A stretch of DNA of 64,000 bases, from the NCBI RefSeq assembly GCF_030413615.1, contig NZ_CP129236.1, forward strand, positions 1,658,001-1,722,000. The letters are read 5' to 3'. Origin of the DNA: Planococcus shixiaomingii. Lineage in GTDB: Bacteria > Bacillota > Bacilli > Bacillales_A > Planococcaceae. The notes beneath the pieces were generated by a model. The model saw only the letters and a program-made list of their open reading frames with translations, ran no database searches and had not been told where the DNA came from. Made by a program: the position numbers and the translations under genes. Shown here in pieces: positions 1-9,034 of the stretch; positions within the stretch are counted from its first letter, which is position 1, and the number at the start of each line of letters is the position of its first letter.

Positions 1-2
1 AT

Positions 3-581
3 GGACCGATTACAGGTGAGCAAATTGCCGAACGTCTGCATCTGACAAGAGCTACTTTACGACCCGATTTAGCCATCTTGACAATGGCAGGCTTTTTAGA
101 TGCCCGCCCGCGCGTTGGCTATTTTTATTCGGGCAAAAAACCAGGTCAAGACATCTCCGACACGATGAACAATATGAAAGTGGGCGACTTCCAATCAATT
201 CCTGTGGTAGTAAGGGAAGATGTCAGCGTTTATGACGCCATTAGCCAAATGTTTTTGGACGATGTCGGTACATTGTTTGTTGTTGACAAGCAATCGATGT
301 TAACAGGTGTCTTATCGCGGAAGGACCTTCTCCGGACAAGCCTTGGGAATCAGGACTTGGCTAATATCCCTGTACATATCATCATGACCCGAATGCCCAA
401 TATTACGTTTTGCTTCAAAAACGAACCGCTTATCCAAGCGGCCCATCGTTTGATCAATCAGCAAATCGATGCATTGCCGGTCGTCATTGAACAGCCGGAA
501 GGATTTAAAGTCATCGGCAGATTGACAAAAACGAATATTACCCGGGCATTTTTATCCCTATCGGAAAGCCACGAATTGTGA
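3..581 (+). CDS. ccpN: CcpN-type repressor (HTH plus two CBS domains), 5' end outside the window
   Basis: Transcriptional repressor which, in Bacillus subtilis, silences gluconeogenic genes (gapB, pckA) during glycolytic growth. The reading frame is already open at base 3, so the N-terminus is cut by the window edge. What remains is the end of a helix-turn-helix ([19 protein letters not shown]), then two CBS domains (roughly bases 170-330 and 370-560) that in this family sense nucleotides. The downstream neighbour yqfL is its usual partner gene, which supports the assignment. The family is clear; the regulated targets here are inferred. Confidence 0.9.
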   Translation, partial: GPITGEQIAERLHLTRATLRPDLAILTMAGFLDARPRVGYFYSGKKPGQDISDTMNNMKVGDFQSIPVVVREDVSVYDAISQMFLDDVGTLFVVDKQSMLTGVLSRKDLLRTSLGNQDLANIPVHIIMTRMPNITFCFKNEPLIQAAHRLINQQIDALPVVIEQPEGFKVIGRLTKTNITRAFLSLSESHEL

Positions 582-591
582 GGTGCAAAAT

Positions 592-1404
592 ATGAATCCA
601 CTCCGCTTGTTTATCGTCTCCGATTCAGTGGGAGAAACAGGTGAATTGGTTGCGAAAGCGGCCATCAGCCAATATTTAAATGCAGATCAACATGCCGTAT
701 TGAAAAGATTTCCTTATATCGATTCTATCGATCATCTTCAGGAAATCATTAAATTAGCAGCCAGCCAAAAAGCGTTTATTGTCTACACGCTCGTATCAAA
801 AGAACTAAGAGGGTACCTCATTACAGAAACCGGGAAATTCAATGTACCGGCAGTCGATTTGATGGGGCCGTTGTTAGATGCTCTTGGAAAAGAGCTGGGA
901 GCTGTACCCCTTGAAGAAGCGGGCTTAGTACGCAAATTGGATGACGATTATTTCAAGAAAGTCGAAGCCATAGAGTTTGCGGTGAAGTACGACGATGGAC
1001 GCGATCCGCGAGGCATTTTAATGGCCGATATCGTATTGGTCGGCATTTCCAGAACTTCGAAAACTCCACTTTCCCAATATTTAGCCCACAAACGCTTGAA
1101 GGTGGCGAACGTGCCGCTTGTTCCCGAAGTGGACCCGCCAGAAGAATTGTTCCAAGTCGATCCATCCAAATGTTTTGGCCTTGTTATTTCTCCTGAAAAG
1201 CTGAACAATATTCGGAAAGAACGGCTGATTGCTCTTGGGTTGAACGATGATGCCAACTATGCAAGAATCGAACGAATCCATGAAGAAATCAACCACTTTA
1301 ATATAGTGGTCGACAAAATCGGCTGTGAAGTAATCGATGTGACGAACCGGGCAGTAGAAGAGACCGCGAACCTCATCTTGAACAAACATAAAGATAATGT
1401 GTGA
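592..1404 (+). CDS. yqfL: Pyruvate, phosphate dikinase regulatory-type protein (DUF299)
   Basis: A 270-residue protein of the PPDK/PEP synthase regulatory family, whose characterised members are bifunctional kinase/phosphorylases acting on a threonine of the dikinase. The P-loop GISRTSKTP lies near residue 151 and the N-terminal [12 protein letters not shown] is typical. The ATG at 592 is chosen because AGGTG sits 6 bases upstream; an in-frame GTG at 583 overlaps that site. In B. subtilis YqfL modulates CcpN, and here it follows ccpN by only 10 bases, so the two form one unit. Whether a PPDK is the real substrate in this organism cannot be seen. Confidence 0.9.
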   Translation: MNPLRLFIVSDSVGETGELVAKAAISQYLNADQHAVLKRFPYIDSIDHLQEIIKLAASQKAFIVYTLVSKELRGYLITETGKFNVPAVDLMGPLLDALGKELGAVPLEEAGLVRKLDDDYFKKVEAIEFAVKYDDGRDPRGILMADIVLVGISRTSKTPLSQYLAHKRLKVANVPLVPEVDPPEELFQVDPSKCFGLVISPEKLNNIRKERLIALGLNDDANYARIERIHEEINHFNIVVDKIGCEVIDVTNRAVEETANLILNKHKDNV

Positions 1405-1407
1405 AAA

Positions 1408-1430
1408 GCCACCTGTGAAGGCGGTTTTTC
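1408..1430 (+). terminator. Rho-independent terminator after yqfL
   Basis: The hairpin CCACCT-GTGA-AGGCGG carries one A/C mismatch and is followed by five T. It closes the ccpN-yqfL unit. Confidence 0.6.
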
Positions 1431-1735
1431 TGCTTTTAAAAGCTGCTGGTTGTTCTCCCGTCCGGCACACAACAGCCAGGGTCTCACATTGTAAGTAGTT
1501 AAGGATGAGCGCCAAAAAGCGCTGCATTGGCTGCCCATTTTCCGCCAGTCCAATCTAAACGCCTGTTTTCATTTTTCTTAGTAGATTTTTATGAAAAAAC
1601 GTTTTATAATATAGTTTTGTGGCTAAAGCTATATAGAAGAACATTTTAACGGGCCGTCTTTTTATCGGAAAAATAAAGGGATTTGCCGCTATATCACGAA
1701 TTACAATACGTGAAACAATTAAAGATGGTGATAAA
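1431..1735. other. Intergenic region before dnaG with a candidate promoter
   Basis: About 300 bases without a convincing gene. A good -10 box (TATAAT, 1605-1610) stands 17 bases after a weak -35 (TAGATT, 1582-1587). A GCGC-aaaaa-GCGC hairpin lies near 1510. B. subtilis has yqxD in this position; no trace of it is visible here. Confidence 0.4.
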
Positions 1736-3532
1736 GTGTCTAATCGAGTTCCTGAAGAAGTGGTTGAGAAGATACGTTCCAGCACGGATATCGTGGATAT
1801 TGTTGGCGAGTATGTCCAGCTGACCAAAAGAGGCCGAAATTGGTTTGGCCTTTGCCCCTTTCACGGAGAAAGCACGCCATCCTTTTCTGTAACATCCGAC
1901 AAACAAATTTTTCATTGTTTCGGTTGTGGAGCCGGTGGGAATGTCATCACATTTTTGATGGACATCGAAAATGTCAGTTTCCAAGAAGCGTTATCGAAAT
2001 TGGGAGGGCGCACCGGCATTGACATTGAAGTTAATACGCCGGCAGATTCGTCGAATGCTCTTTCCAAAAGCGATCAACAGCTTGTTCTGATGCATGAATT
2101 TGCTGCTGATATGTATCATCATATTTTGATGAATACGGAAGAAGGGCAAGCGGCACTTGATTACTTGGAAAACCGTGGATTTACTCGGGAAATGATCGAG
2201 AAAAATCGTATTGGCTGGTCACTGCCCGAATGGAATTACATGGCAACAGCCTTGAAGCGAAAAGGGTTTAGCGATGAAGAGTTGGCAACCAGCGGGCTCG
2301 CCATTCAACGGGAGCAGTCAAATGGATTTTTCGACCGGTTCCGCGGACGAATCATGTTTCCCATCATGAACGAAACTGGCAAAGTCATTGCGTTTTCCGG
2401 GCGCATTCTGGAAAATTCAAAAGAAGAAGCCAAGTACTTGAACAGTCCGGAATCGCCTATCTTTCAAAAAAGCCAAGTGTTATACAACGTCCACCATGCG
2501 AGAAGCGCTATAAGGAAAAACCGGAAAATTATTCTTTTTGAAGGTTTTATGGACGTGATTGCAGCTGGCAAAGCAGGAGTTGATAACGCTCTTGCGACGA
2601 TGGGCACTTCATTGACGACGCAGCACATCAAGCAATTGAAACGGTTCGCCCAAGAAATCGTCATTTGTTTTGACGGAGACGATGCCGGGTGGGAAGCTGC
2701 AAAAAGAGCCGCCATTGCATTGAATGAAGAAAAGTTCAAAGTGGAAGTTGCCGTTCTCCCGGGTAAGATGGATCCCGATGATTATGTCCGGGAAAATGGC
2801 AATGAAGCTTTTAAAGAGCAGATTATCGGCAAGCCGCACGCCTTTATCGCGTTTGCCATGATGCACGCTCGTAGATATAAGAACTTCCAATATGAAAACG
2901 ATTTGCTGCAATACATCCAGGAAGTGCTGCAATTGCTTGCAGGCCGCTCTACACCTCTTGAACGGGACTTATATATCAAACAGCTGGCAGGAGAAACCGG
3001 GCTTTCTGAAGAAGCGATTTTGCAGCATTACCGTAAACTGGAAAACAAAACGATCGAGCGCAACCGGCCTGAACAGCCGGTGAAACCGGTGAAAAAAGTG
3101 ACGAAGCAAGTTACTGCGCTGCATCGCGCTGAACGGCTGCTTTTTTCTCATTTGTTGGCAGACGCCGGAGCAATGGAAAAAGTGGCTGCCGATCCGACAG
3201 AGATTCCTTTTGTCAGTGAAGAATTCAAAGCGCTTTATGTCCAGCTGCTCGGATTTTACGAAGAGTGGGACAAAGCAGACTTCCATAAATTCCTTGAAAC
3301 GCTCCAAGACGCGGAACTCCGTAAACTTGTCATGGAAACCGCACTGGCAGAACGTGATCCGGAGCATGGAGAAGAAGAAATCGCTGATTGTTTAAAACAT
3401 CTGGAAAAACATCGAGTTGAACAGCAAATCACATTGAAAATTCAGCAATCAAAAGAAGCGGAAAAACAACACGATATAAAGCGGGCTTTGCTTCTTGCAC
3501 AAGAAGTGATCGCTTTACGAAAAACGTTGTAA
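1736..3532 (+). CDS. dnaG: DNA primase DnaG
   Basis: Makes RNA primers for replication. The 598 residues match the family length. The CHC2-type zinc-binding domain is visible at the N-terminus (C40, H43, C61, C64), followed by the catalytic core with the Toprim motifs FEGFMDV and FDGDDAG, and a C-terminal helicase-binding region. The start is GTG at 1736, giving MSNRVPEEVV, which lines up with the B. subtilis N-terminus; the ribosome site (GGTGAT) is weak. It stands directly ahead of sigA, the classical macromolecular synthesis operon. Confidence 0.97.
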   Translation: MSNRVPEEVVEKIRSSTDIVDIVGEYVQLTKRGRNWFGLCPFHGESTPSFSVTSDKQIFHCFGCGAGGNVITFLMDIENVSFQEALSKLGGRTGIDIEVNTPADSSNALSKSDQQLVLMHEFAADMYHHILMNTEEGQAALDYLENRGFTREMIEKNRIGWSLPEWNYMATALKRKGFSDEELATSGLAIQREQSNGFFDRFRGRIMFPIMNETGKVIAFSGRILENSKEEAKYLNSPESPIFQKSQVLYNVHHARSAIRKNRKIILFEGFMDVIAAGKAGVDNALATMGTSLTTQHIKQLKRFAQEIVICFDGDDAGWEAAKRAAIALNEEKFKVEVAVLPGKMDPDDYVRENGNEAFKEQIIGKPHAFIAFAMMHARRYKNFQYENDLLQYIQEVLQLLAGRSTPLERDLYIKQLAGETGLSEEAILQHYRKLENKTIERNRPEQPVKPVKKVTKQVTALHRAERLLFSHLLADAGAMEKVAADPTEIPFVSEEFKALYVQLLGFYEEWDKADFHKFLETLQDAELRKLVMETALAERDPEHGEEEIADCLKHLEKHRVEQQITLKIQQSKEAEKQHDIKRALLLAQEVIALRKTL

Positions 3533-3563
3533 GTAGATTCCGTTTTATTAAGGAGGAAGTCGT

Positions 3564-4721
3564 ATGGCTGAAAAGTCTGAACGCGCAAACGAAGTAGAAG
3601 CAACTAATGTTCCATTGACTACTACTGAAGGTCCAGAAGCAGGAATTGAAGAAGCAAAAAAGCAATTGATTGAAATAGGTAAGAAAACCGGTGAACTTAA
3701 CTATGAGCAGATTGCCGATAAATTAGCCGTCTTTGAAATGGAATCCGACCAAGTGGAAGAATTTATCGACCAATTGGAAGGTCATGGCATTGAATTGGAA
3801 CGCAAAACAGACGATGAAGAACATTTGGACCGTTTGATGAAGCCAACTGAAGAAAAGTTTGACTTGAACGATTTGAGCGTTCCGCCAGGCGTTAAAATCA
3901 ATGACCCGGTTCGCATGTATTTGAAAGAAATCGGCCGCGTCGATTTGTTGAAAGCGGAAGAAGAAGTCCGTTTGGCCAAATTGATCGAACAAGGTGACGA
4001 AGAAGCGAAAAAGCGCCTTGCTGAAGCAAACTTGCGCCTAGTGGTCAGTATTGCAAAGCGCTATGTCGGCCGCGGCATGCTGTTCTTGGATCTTATCCAA
4101 GAAGGAAACATGGGGTTGATCAAAGCGGTTGAGAAATTCGATTACTCAAAAGGGTTTAAGTTCAGTACTTACGCCACTTGGTGGATTCGTCAAGCCATCA
4201 CGCGCGCAATTGCCGACCAAGCCCGTACGATCCGGATTCCGGTTCATATGGTCGAAACGATCAATAAACTGATTCGGGTACAGCGCCAGTTGCTGCAAGA
4301 TCTTGGCCGCGAACCTTCTCCGGAAGAAATTGGGGAAGAAATGGATTTACTGCCTGAAAAAGTGCGGGAAATCCTGAAGATTGCCCAAGAGCCGGTTTCG
4401 CTGGAAACGCCTATTGGTGAAGAAGACGATTCACATCTTGGCGACTTTATCGAAGACTCGGATGCTCAGTCTCCTTCTGACCATGCGGCATATGAATTGT
4501 TGAAAGAACAGCTGGAAGATGTGTTGGATACGCTGACTGACCGGGAAGAAAACGTGCTTCGCTTGCGTTTTGGTTTAGATGACGGCCGCACACGCACTCT
4601 TGAAGAAGTAGGAAAGGTTTTCGGTGTTACCCGTGAGCGGATTCGCCAAATCGAAGCAAAAGCGCTTCGCAAATTGCGCCATCCATCTCGCAGCAAACGA
4701 CTGAAAGACTTTTTGGAATAG
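3564..4721 (+). CDS. sigA: Primary RNA polymerase sigma factor SigA (RpoD)
   Basis: Housekeeping sigma-70 factor of 385 residues. Region 1.2 ([12 protein letters not shown]), region 2 with [15 protein letters not shown], region 2.4 ([15 protein letters not shown]) that reads the -10 box, and region 4.2 ([20 protein letters not shown]) that reads the -35 box are all present and intact. The short N-terminus is usual for Bacillales. AAGGAGGAAG precedes the ATG by 6 bases. It is co-directional with dnaG, 31 bases apart, and is followed by a terminator. Confidence 0.98.
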   Translation: MAEKSERANEVEATNVPLTTTEGPEAGIEEAKKQLIEIGKKTGELNYEQIADKLAVFEMESDQVEEFIDQLEGHGIELERKTDDEEHLDRLMKPTEEKFDLNDLSVPPGVKINDPVRMYLKEIGRVDLLKAEEEVRLAKLIEQGDEEAKKRLAEANLRLVVSIAKRYVGRGMLFLDLIQEGNMGLIKAVEKFDYSKGFKFSTYATWWIRQAITRAIADQARTIRIPVHMVETINKLIRVQRQLLQDLGREPSPEEIGEEMDLLPEKVREILKIAQEPVSLETPIGEEDDSHLGDFIEDSDAQSPSDHAAYELLKEQLEDVLDTLTDREENVLRLRFGLDDGRTRTLEEVGKVFGVTRERIRQIEAKALRKLRHPSRSKRLKDFLE

Positions 4722-4729
4722 AACCTGCA

Positions 4730-4768
4730 AACTGCTCATCATAGCGAATATGATGGGCAGTTTTTTTA
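4730..4768 (+). terminator. Terminator after sigA
   Basis: AACTGCTCATCAT pairs with ATGATGGGCAGTT across a short loop and runs into seven T. Confidence 0.8.
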
Positions 4769-4818
4769 TATTTATATAATGTTAACATGAAAAAGAAATA
4801 GGATTTTAAAGTTATAAG

Positions 4819-4848
4819 TTGAGTTTGTCGGAATTTTAACGCTATAAT
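4819..4848 (+). promoter_or_regulatory. Sigma-A type promoter of the acyl-CoA dehydrogenase gene
   Basis: TTGAGT (-35), an 18-base spacer and a perfect TATAAT (-10), ending 41 bases before the start codon. With the terminator upstream, this makes the acyl-CoA dehydrogenase an independent unit. Confidence 0.65.
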
Positions 4849-4889
4849 AAAAGTTGTAAGCGTATTCATGACAAAGGGGATGTAAGAAT

Positions 4890-6029
4890 ATGAACTTCGA
4901 TTTAACGCAAGAACAACAAATGATCAAAAAGACCATTAAGGAATTTGCCGACAAGGTCGTGGCTCCAGGCGCAATTGAGCGGGACCGGACAAAAGCATTT
5001 CCAAAAGAAATTTTCAAACAGCTGTCCGACATGGGGATGATGGGATTGCCGTTTGATGAAAAGTATGGCGGTGCAGGAGCAGATACGACAAGCTTTGCCA
5101 TCGTTACAGAAGAGTTGAGCCGTGCTTGTGCTTCTACAGGCATCACTTATTCAGCGCATATTTCACTTGGCGGTGCACCATTGAATTTATATGGCACAGA
5201 CGAGCAGAAAGAAAAATATTTGACGCCGATTTGTACGGGAGAATCGTTTGGCGCATTCGGTTTAACGGAACCCAATGCCGGTTCTGACGCGGGCGGTACA
5301 GAGACGCGTGCGGTAGAAGATGGCGATTATTGGGTTATCAACGGTTCGAAAGTATATATTACCAACGCCAGCTATGCGAAGCACTTGGCAATAACAGCGA
5401 TCACCGGCATGAAAGACGGCAAGAAAGAAATCAGCGCCATCATTGTGCCGACGGACGCTGAAGGCTTCACAATTATCGATAATTACGAAAAAATGGGACT
5501 GCATTCGTCCAATACAACTGAGTTGGTTCTTGAGAACGTTCGCGTGCCAAAAGAAAACTTGCTTGGGAAGCGCGGAGAGGGCTTTAAGCAGTTCATGGTA
5601 ACTTTGGACGGCGGGCGCATCGGCATCGCTGCTATGGCGGTTGGAATCGCTCAAGCGGCGTTTAATCGCGCGTTGAACTATTCCAAAGAACGCAAACAGT
5701 TCGGGAAAACGCTTTCTGAGTTTCAGATCACTCAGTTCAAGTTGGCGGATATGGCGATGAAAATTGAATTGGCGCGAAATATGGTTTATAAAGCTGCATG
5801 GCTGAAAGATCAGGGACGTCCGTTTACGAAAGAAGCTTCAATGGCCAAACTATACGCATCCGAGATTTCGATGGAAGTTGCAGATGAAGCCATCCAGATC
5901 CACGGGGGCTATGGCTATATGAAAGAGTATGAGGTCGAGCGCTATATGCGGGATGCCAAACTGCTTGAAATCGGCGAAGGTACTTCTGAAGTGCAGCGAA
6001 TGGTCATTGCCAAGCAAATCGGCTGTTAA
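4890..6029 (+). CDS. Acyl-CoA dehydrogenase (short/medium-chain type)
   Basis: FAD-dependent enzyme that oxidises acyl-CoA to trans-2-enoyl-CoA and passes electrons to electron-transfer flavoprotein. The 379 residues have the full family layout: the FAD-binding signature AFGLTEPNAGSDAGGT, the C-terminal helical domain with QIHGGYGYMKEYEVERYMRD, and the catalytic base Glu363 in IGEGTSEV. The chain-length or branched-chain specificity cannot be read safely. It lies between sigA and cccA, which are adjacent in B. subtilis, so it has been inserted into a conserved block, with its own promoter. Confidence 0.93.
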   Translation: MNFDLTQEQQMIKKTIKEFADKVVAPGAIERDRTKAFPKEIFKQLSDMGMMGLPFDEKYGGAGADTTSFAIVTEELSRACASTGITYSAHISLGGAPLNLYGTDEQKEKYLTPICTGESFGAFGLTEPNAGSDAGGTETRAVEDGDYWVINGSKVYITNASYAKHLAITAITGMKDGKKEISAIIVPTDAEGFTIIDNYEKMGLHSSNTTELVLENVRVPKENLLGKRGEGFKQFMVTLDGGRIGIAAMAVGIAQAAFNRALNYSKERKQFGKTLSEFQITQFKLADMAMKIELARNMVYKAAWLKDQGRPFTKEASMAKLYASEISMEVADEAIQIHGGYGYMKEYEVERYMRDAKLLEIGEGTSEVQRMVIAKQIGC

Positions 6030-6107
6030 ATTACTGATTTTGTCACAATCAAGTAAAAGTTATCCTTTAATACTTTTCGTTTTGCTCATAATACAGTACA
6101 ATAATGA

Positions 6108-6126
6108 TTGATACAAATGCTATCAA
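6108..6126. promoter_or_regulatory. Inverted repeat upstream of cccA
   Basis: TTGATA-caaatgc-TATCAA, perfect 6-base arms, 30 bases before the cccA start. It could be an operator or a 5' leader hairpin. No regulator can be named from the sequence. Confidence 0.35.
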
Positions 6127-6156
6127 TATGCAGAACAGAGAGAAGGAGGGTAACGG

Positions 6157-6546
6157 ATGCAAAAAAATGCAATTGTACCTTATATTCTAATTATGGCTTT
6201 TGGTATTGGACTTATTTTCTTCTTATCATTAGAAGGAGTTAATAACCAAGAAGAGATTGCCACTGAAGGCGAAGAACAAGCAGAAGGCGGCGATGCTGCT
6301 CCAGAAGGCGACGGCGGAAGCGCTGAGTCCACTGAATTCGATCCTGAAGCAGTAGCTCAACAAAGCTGTGTTTCTTGCCACGGTTCAAGTTATGAAGGCG
6401 GCATGGGACCTTCTCTAGTAGCTACAGAACTTGACCAAGCAGGGATTGAAGAAATCATTGCAAACGGTAAAGGCGCAATGCCAGGCGGACTTGTTGAAGG
6501 CGAAAACATTCCAGCTATGGCTGAGTGGGTCTTGTCACTCGAATAG
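6157..6546 (+). CDS. cccA: Membrane-anchored cytochrome c550
   Basis: Small c-type cytochrome that carries electrons on the outer face of the membrane. The 129 residues comprise an N-terminal membrane anchor (about 7-27), a low-complexity linker rich in Glu, Gly and Ala (about 30-65), and a compact haem domain with CVSCH (Cys71, Cys74, His75) and the likely axial Met108 in GAMPG. A strong AGAAGGAGGGTAACG ribosome site precedes the ATG. In B. subtilis cccA directly follows sigA; here one gene separates them. Confidence 0.93.
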   Translation: MQKNAIVPYILIMAFGIGLIFFLSLEGVNNQEEIATEGEEQAEGGDAAPEGDGGSAESTEFDPEAVAQQSCVSCHGSSYEGGMGPSLVATELDQAGIEEIIANGKGAMPGGLVEGENIPAMAEWVLSLE

Positions 6547-6551
6547 TATCA

Positions 6552-6586
6552 AAAAACCCTTAGTTCTTCGAGAGCTAGGGGTTTTC
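6552..6586 (+). terminator. Terminator after cccA
   Basis: AAAACCCTTAG-ttcttcgag-AGCTAGGGGTTTT: the stem CCCTAG/CTAGGG type closes with A and T tracts on both sides. Confidence 0.7.
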
Positions 6587-6606
6587 TGTTGATTAGGAGG
6601 ATTTAC

Positions 6607-7320
6607 ATGAATGCACAACAATTATCAACCCGGCTTATGCGGGTGGCAGCCCACGTTCCAAACGATTCGGTCGTGGCTGATATCGGCAGCGACCACGCTT
6701 ATTTGCCATGTTACTTGGTGTTGAATGGCAAAGCGCGGCGGGCGGTTGCAGGAGAAGTCGTCAAAGGGCCGTATGAGTCCGCTAGAAAGCAAGTAAAACT
6801 TGAACAATTGGATGACGAGATTACAGTTCGTCTGGCAAGCGGCTTGGATGCTGTCCTTCCTGAAGATGGCGTGACAGCAGTGACAATCGCCGGCATGGGC
6901 GGACCTCTGATCCGTTCAATTCTGGATTCCGGAAAACAGCGCCTTGCAGGAGTAAAGCGATTGATTCTGCAGCCGAATGTCCATGCCAAAGCAATTCGTG
7001 AATGGGCGCAAACAGAAAGCTGGTCTATTGTCGAAGAAGAAATTTTGAAAGAAAATGATAAAATCTATGAAATACTTGTATTGGAACCTGCGAATAGAAT
7101 CACTGGTTTGACTCAAGCAGAATTTTTGATGGGTCCTCAGCTGATGAAAGAATTCTCACCAGTGTTCCAAGAAAAATGGCAGCGGGAATGCTCCCAGTGG
7201 AAAAAAATCGTAAAGTCGATGGAAGCCACTGCGGAAACCGCTGAAATAAATGAGAAAAAACAGGAATTGCTGGAGAAAATCAAACTTGTAGAAGAGGTGT
7301 TGCACGGTGAAAATACCTAA
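6607..7320 (+). CDS. trmK: tRNA (adenine22-N1)-methyltransferase TrmK
   Basis: Methylates N1 of adenine 22 in tRNA using S-adenosylmethionine. 237 residues; the SAM-binding motif I reads VADIGSDHAYLP, followed by GEVVKGPYESA and the AGMGG segment typical of the YqfN/TrmK family. The ATG at 6607 is preceded by TTAGGAGG at a spacing of 6; a TTG at 6589 is in frame but lies upstream of that site. Its 3' end overlaps the next gene by 14 bases, so the two are translationally coupled as in other Bacillales. Confidence 0.92.
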   Translation: MNAQQLSTRLMRVAAHVPNDSVVADIGSDHAYLPCYLVLNGKARRAVAGEVVKGPYESARKQVKLEQLDDEITVRLASGLDAVLPEDGVTAVTIAGMGGPLIRSILDSGKQRLAGVKRLILQPNVHAKAIREWAQTESWSIVEEEILKENDKIYEILVLEPANRITGLTQAEFLMGPQLMKEFSPVFQEKWQRECSQWKKIVKSMEATAETAEINEKKQELLEKIKLVEEVLHGENT

Positions 7321-8416
7321 CGGACAACAAATCATTGAAGAGTTCGAAAAATGGTCTCCAAAATACTTGGCGATGGAAGATGATCCGATTGGCTTGCACG
7401 TCGGCACGCTGAACAAAAAAATTGAACGGGTTTTGGTGACGTTAGATGTCAACGAAAAGGTGGTGGATGAAGCGATTGCCAAAGGGGCAGGGTTGATCAT
7501 TGCCCACCATCCACCCATTTTCCGGCCGTTGAAATCGCTGCAGACCGATTTTCCGCAAGGGCGCTTGATGGAGAAATTGATCAAGAACGACATTGCGGTT
7601 TATGCTGCACACACCAATTTGGATGTGGCGGCTGGCGGCGTCAATGATTTATTGGCGGATGCGCTTGGATTGATGGACACCAAGGTGCTGGTGCCGACTT
7701 ATGAGGCGGAACTTGTAAAAATTGCGGTATTTGTTCCGGAAAGCCATGAGGAAAAAGTGCGCGAAGCGCTTGGCAAAGCTGGAGCTGGATCAATCGGCGA
7801 TTATGAGTATTGCAGCTATACGCTTTCGGGCACCGGGCGTTTCCGTCCGACCGCAGATGCGGATCCGTATATCGGAGAGCCAGGCAAAATGGAAACTACC
7901 GCGGAATCAAAGATTGAAGTGGTTATCCGAAAAACGGAAAAAGACCGGGCCATAAAAGCCATGATTGCTGCGCACCCTTACGAAGAAGTTGCGTATGACG
8001 TCTTCACGTTGGAAAACAAGGAAGTGGCAATGGGGCTTGGCCGCGTCGGAACATTGGAAATCGAAATGAGCTTAGCGGATTTTGTCGACCAGGTCAAGGA
8101 ACGCTTGGACGTTCCAGCAGCCCGCGTAGTTGGACCTCTTGATAAACCGGTCAAGAAAGTGGCGGTGCTTGGAGGAGACGGCAATAAATACATTCAGGCA
8201 GCTAAACGTTCTGGCGCCGATGTCTACGTCACGGGGGATTTGTATTTCCACGTTGCCCAAGATGCAGAAGCGATGGGGCTAGCGGTTGTCGACCCCGGCC
8301 ATCATGTTGAAAAAGTGATGATCCAAGGCGTCGTGGACCGAATGGCGAAACAAGGGGATTGGCAATGCGAATTCCTGGCTTCGGAAGTGGATACCGAGCC
8401 ATTCCAGTTTAGATGA
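7307..8416 (+). CDS. Nif3-like dinuclear metal centre protein (YqfO)
   Basis: Member of the Nif3/GTP cyclohydrolase I type 2 family; biochemical role unsettled. 369 residues, the long form in which a PII-like insert (about 125-230) splits the metal-binding domain. Candidate metal ligands are seen in AHHPPIF, AAHTNLD and GHHVEK. The start is GTG at 7307 behind GAAGAGGTG, inside the end of trmK. The pairing with trmK is conserved in Firmicutes and suggests a shared role in RNA or cofactor metabolism, which is inference. Confidence 0.9.
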   Translation: MKIPNGQQIIEEFEKWSPKYLAMEDDPIGLHVGTLNKKIERVLVTLDVNEKVVDEAIAKGAGLIIAHHPPIFRPLKSLQTDFPQGRLMEKLIKNDIAVYAAHTNLDVAAGGVNDLLADALGLMDTKVLVPTYEAELVKIAVFVPESHEEKVREALGKAGAGSIGDYEYCSYTLSGTGRFRPTADADPYIGEPGKMETTAESKIEVVIRKTEKDRAIKAMIAAHPYEEVAYDVFTLENKEVAMGLGRVGTLEIEMSLADFVDQVKERLDVPAARVVGPLDKPVKKVAVLGGDGNKYIQAAKRSGADVYVTGDLYFHVAQDAEAMGLAVVDPGHHVEKVMIQGVVDRMAKQGDWQCEFLASEVDTEPFQFR

Positions 8417-8419
8417 TAA

Positions 8420-8452
8420 AAAACACAGATGAGCCTTTTCATCTGTGTTTTT
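8420..8452. terminator. Bidirectional terminator between YqfO and the kinase-like gene
   Basis: AAACACAGATGA-gccttt-TCATCTGTGTTT with A-rich and T-rich flanks, placed between two convergent genes. Confidence 0.8.
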
Positions 8453-8460
8453 GTATTAAA

Positions 8461-8967
8461 TCAAGAAAGTTCATTGAGAAAGGCTTGTGCTTTTCGAGGG
8501 CTGTTCAAGATAACGATGTTTTTTTCAGTACTTAAGGCATCAAGCTTTTGCAAGATGTTCGGCCTTTTCGCTTTCGGGTAGTGCCAAACCCATTTGAGGA
8601 AGTCTGTGGTGATTTTTTCTTTGCACTCCAAAGCCATATCCGGACGCTGCTTGTTGCGAAATTGCCATCTTCTTTTAAACACCCGAATTAGGCACAGATG
8701 CCTCGGCATATCCAAAAATACGACAGTGTCAGCTGCCTGCAGGCGAACATCCAGCGTGCCGTTGTAATTGCCGTCGATTATCCACTGCTCTTTTTGGGTT
8801 AACTGCTGTTGGGTATGCCGCTGTTCTGCTTTTGAAGTCGGCTCCCATCCCGGTTTCCAGAGCAAGGCATCCAAATGGTAAACTTCAATCTTCAATTTTT
8901 CGCTTAACGCTTTAGCGAAGGTGGACTTTCCCGAACCCCCGGAACCGATCACTGCAATCTTTTTCAT
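8461..8967 (-). CDS. P-loop kinase-like protein (adenylate kinase / DNA topology modulation FlaR-like)
   Basis: 168-residue P-loop NTPase. The start is the ATG at 8967, which puts the Walker A motif GSGGSGKST at residues 8-16 and has GGAGTGAG just upstream; the longer open frame upstream has no family similarity. The rest (YHLDALLWKPGW, IIDGNYNGTLDVRL, DTVVFLDMPR) is the pattern of proteins annotated as topology modulation protein or AAA family ATPase. The substrate is unknown. It is transcribed opposite to its upstream neighbour and separated from ispH by a terminator. Confidence 0.8.
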   Translation of the reverse strand: MKKIAVIGSGGSGKSTFAKALSEKLKIEVYHLDALLWKPGWEPTSKAEQRHTQQQLTQKEQWIIDGNYNGTLDVRLQAADTVVFLDMPRHLCLIRVFKRRWQFRNKQRPDMALECKEKITTDFLKWVWHYPKAKRPNILQKLDALSTEKNIVILNSPRKAQAFLNELS

Positions 8968-8993
8968 CGTCTCACTCCACATTCCGTTATTAT

Positions 8994-9027
8994 AGAAAAA
9001 ACGTGAGCCGGGAAAACGGCTCACGTT
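8994..9027 (-). terminator. Terminator after ispH
   Basis: An 11-base stem (AACGTGAGCCG against CGGCTCACGTT); on the minus strand it is followed by TTTTTT. Confidence 0.85.
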
Positions 9028-9034
9028 GATGATT

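Noticed and set aside
948..1256. Long minus-strand frames opposite yqfL, and similar frames opposite dnaG, gcvPB, recN and others.
   Set aside because: They lie fully inside well-supported genes, lack ribosome sites and have atypical composition; they are shadows of codon bias.
1431..1735. Remnant of yqxD between yqfL and dnaG.
   Set aside because: No frame in this interval gives recognisable similarity or a ribosome site.
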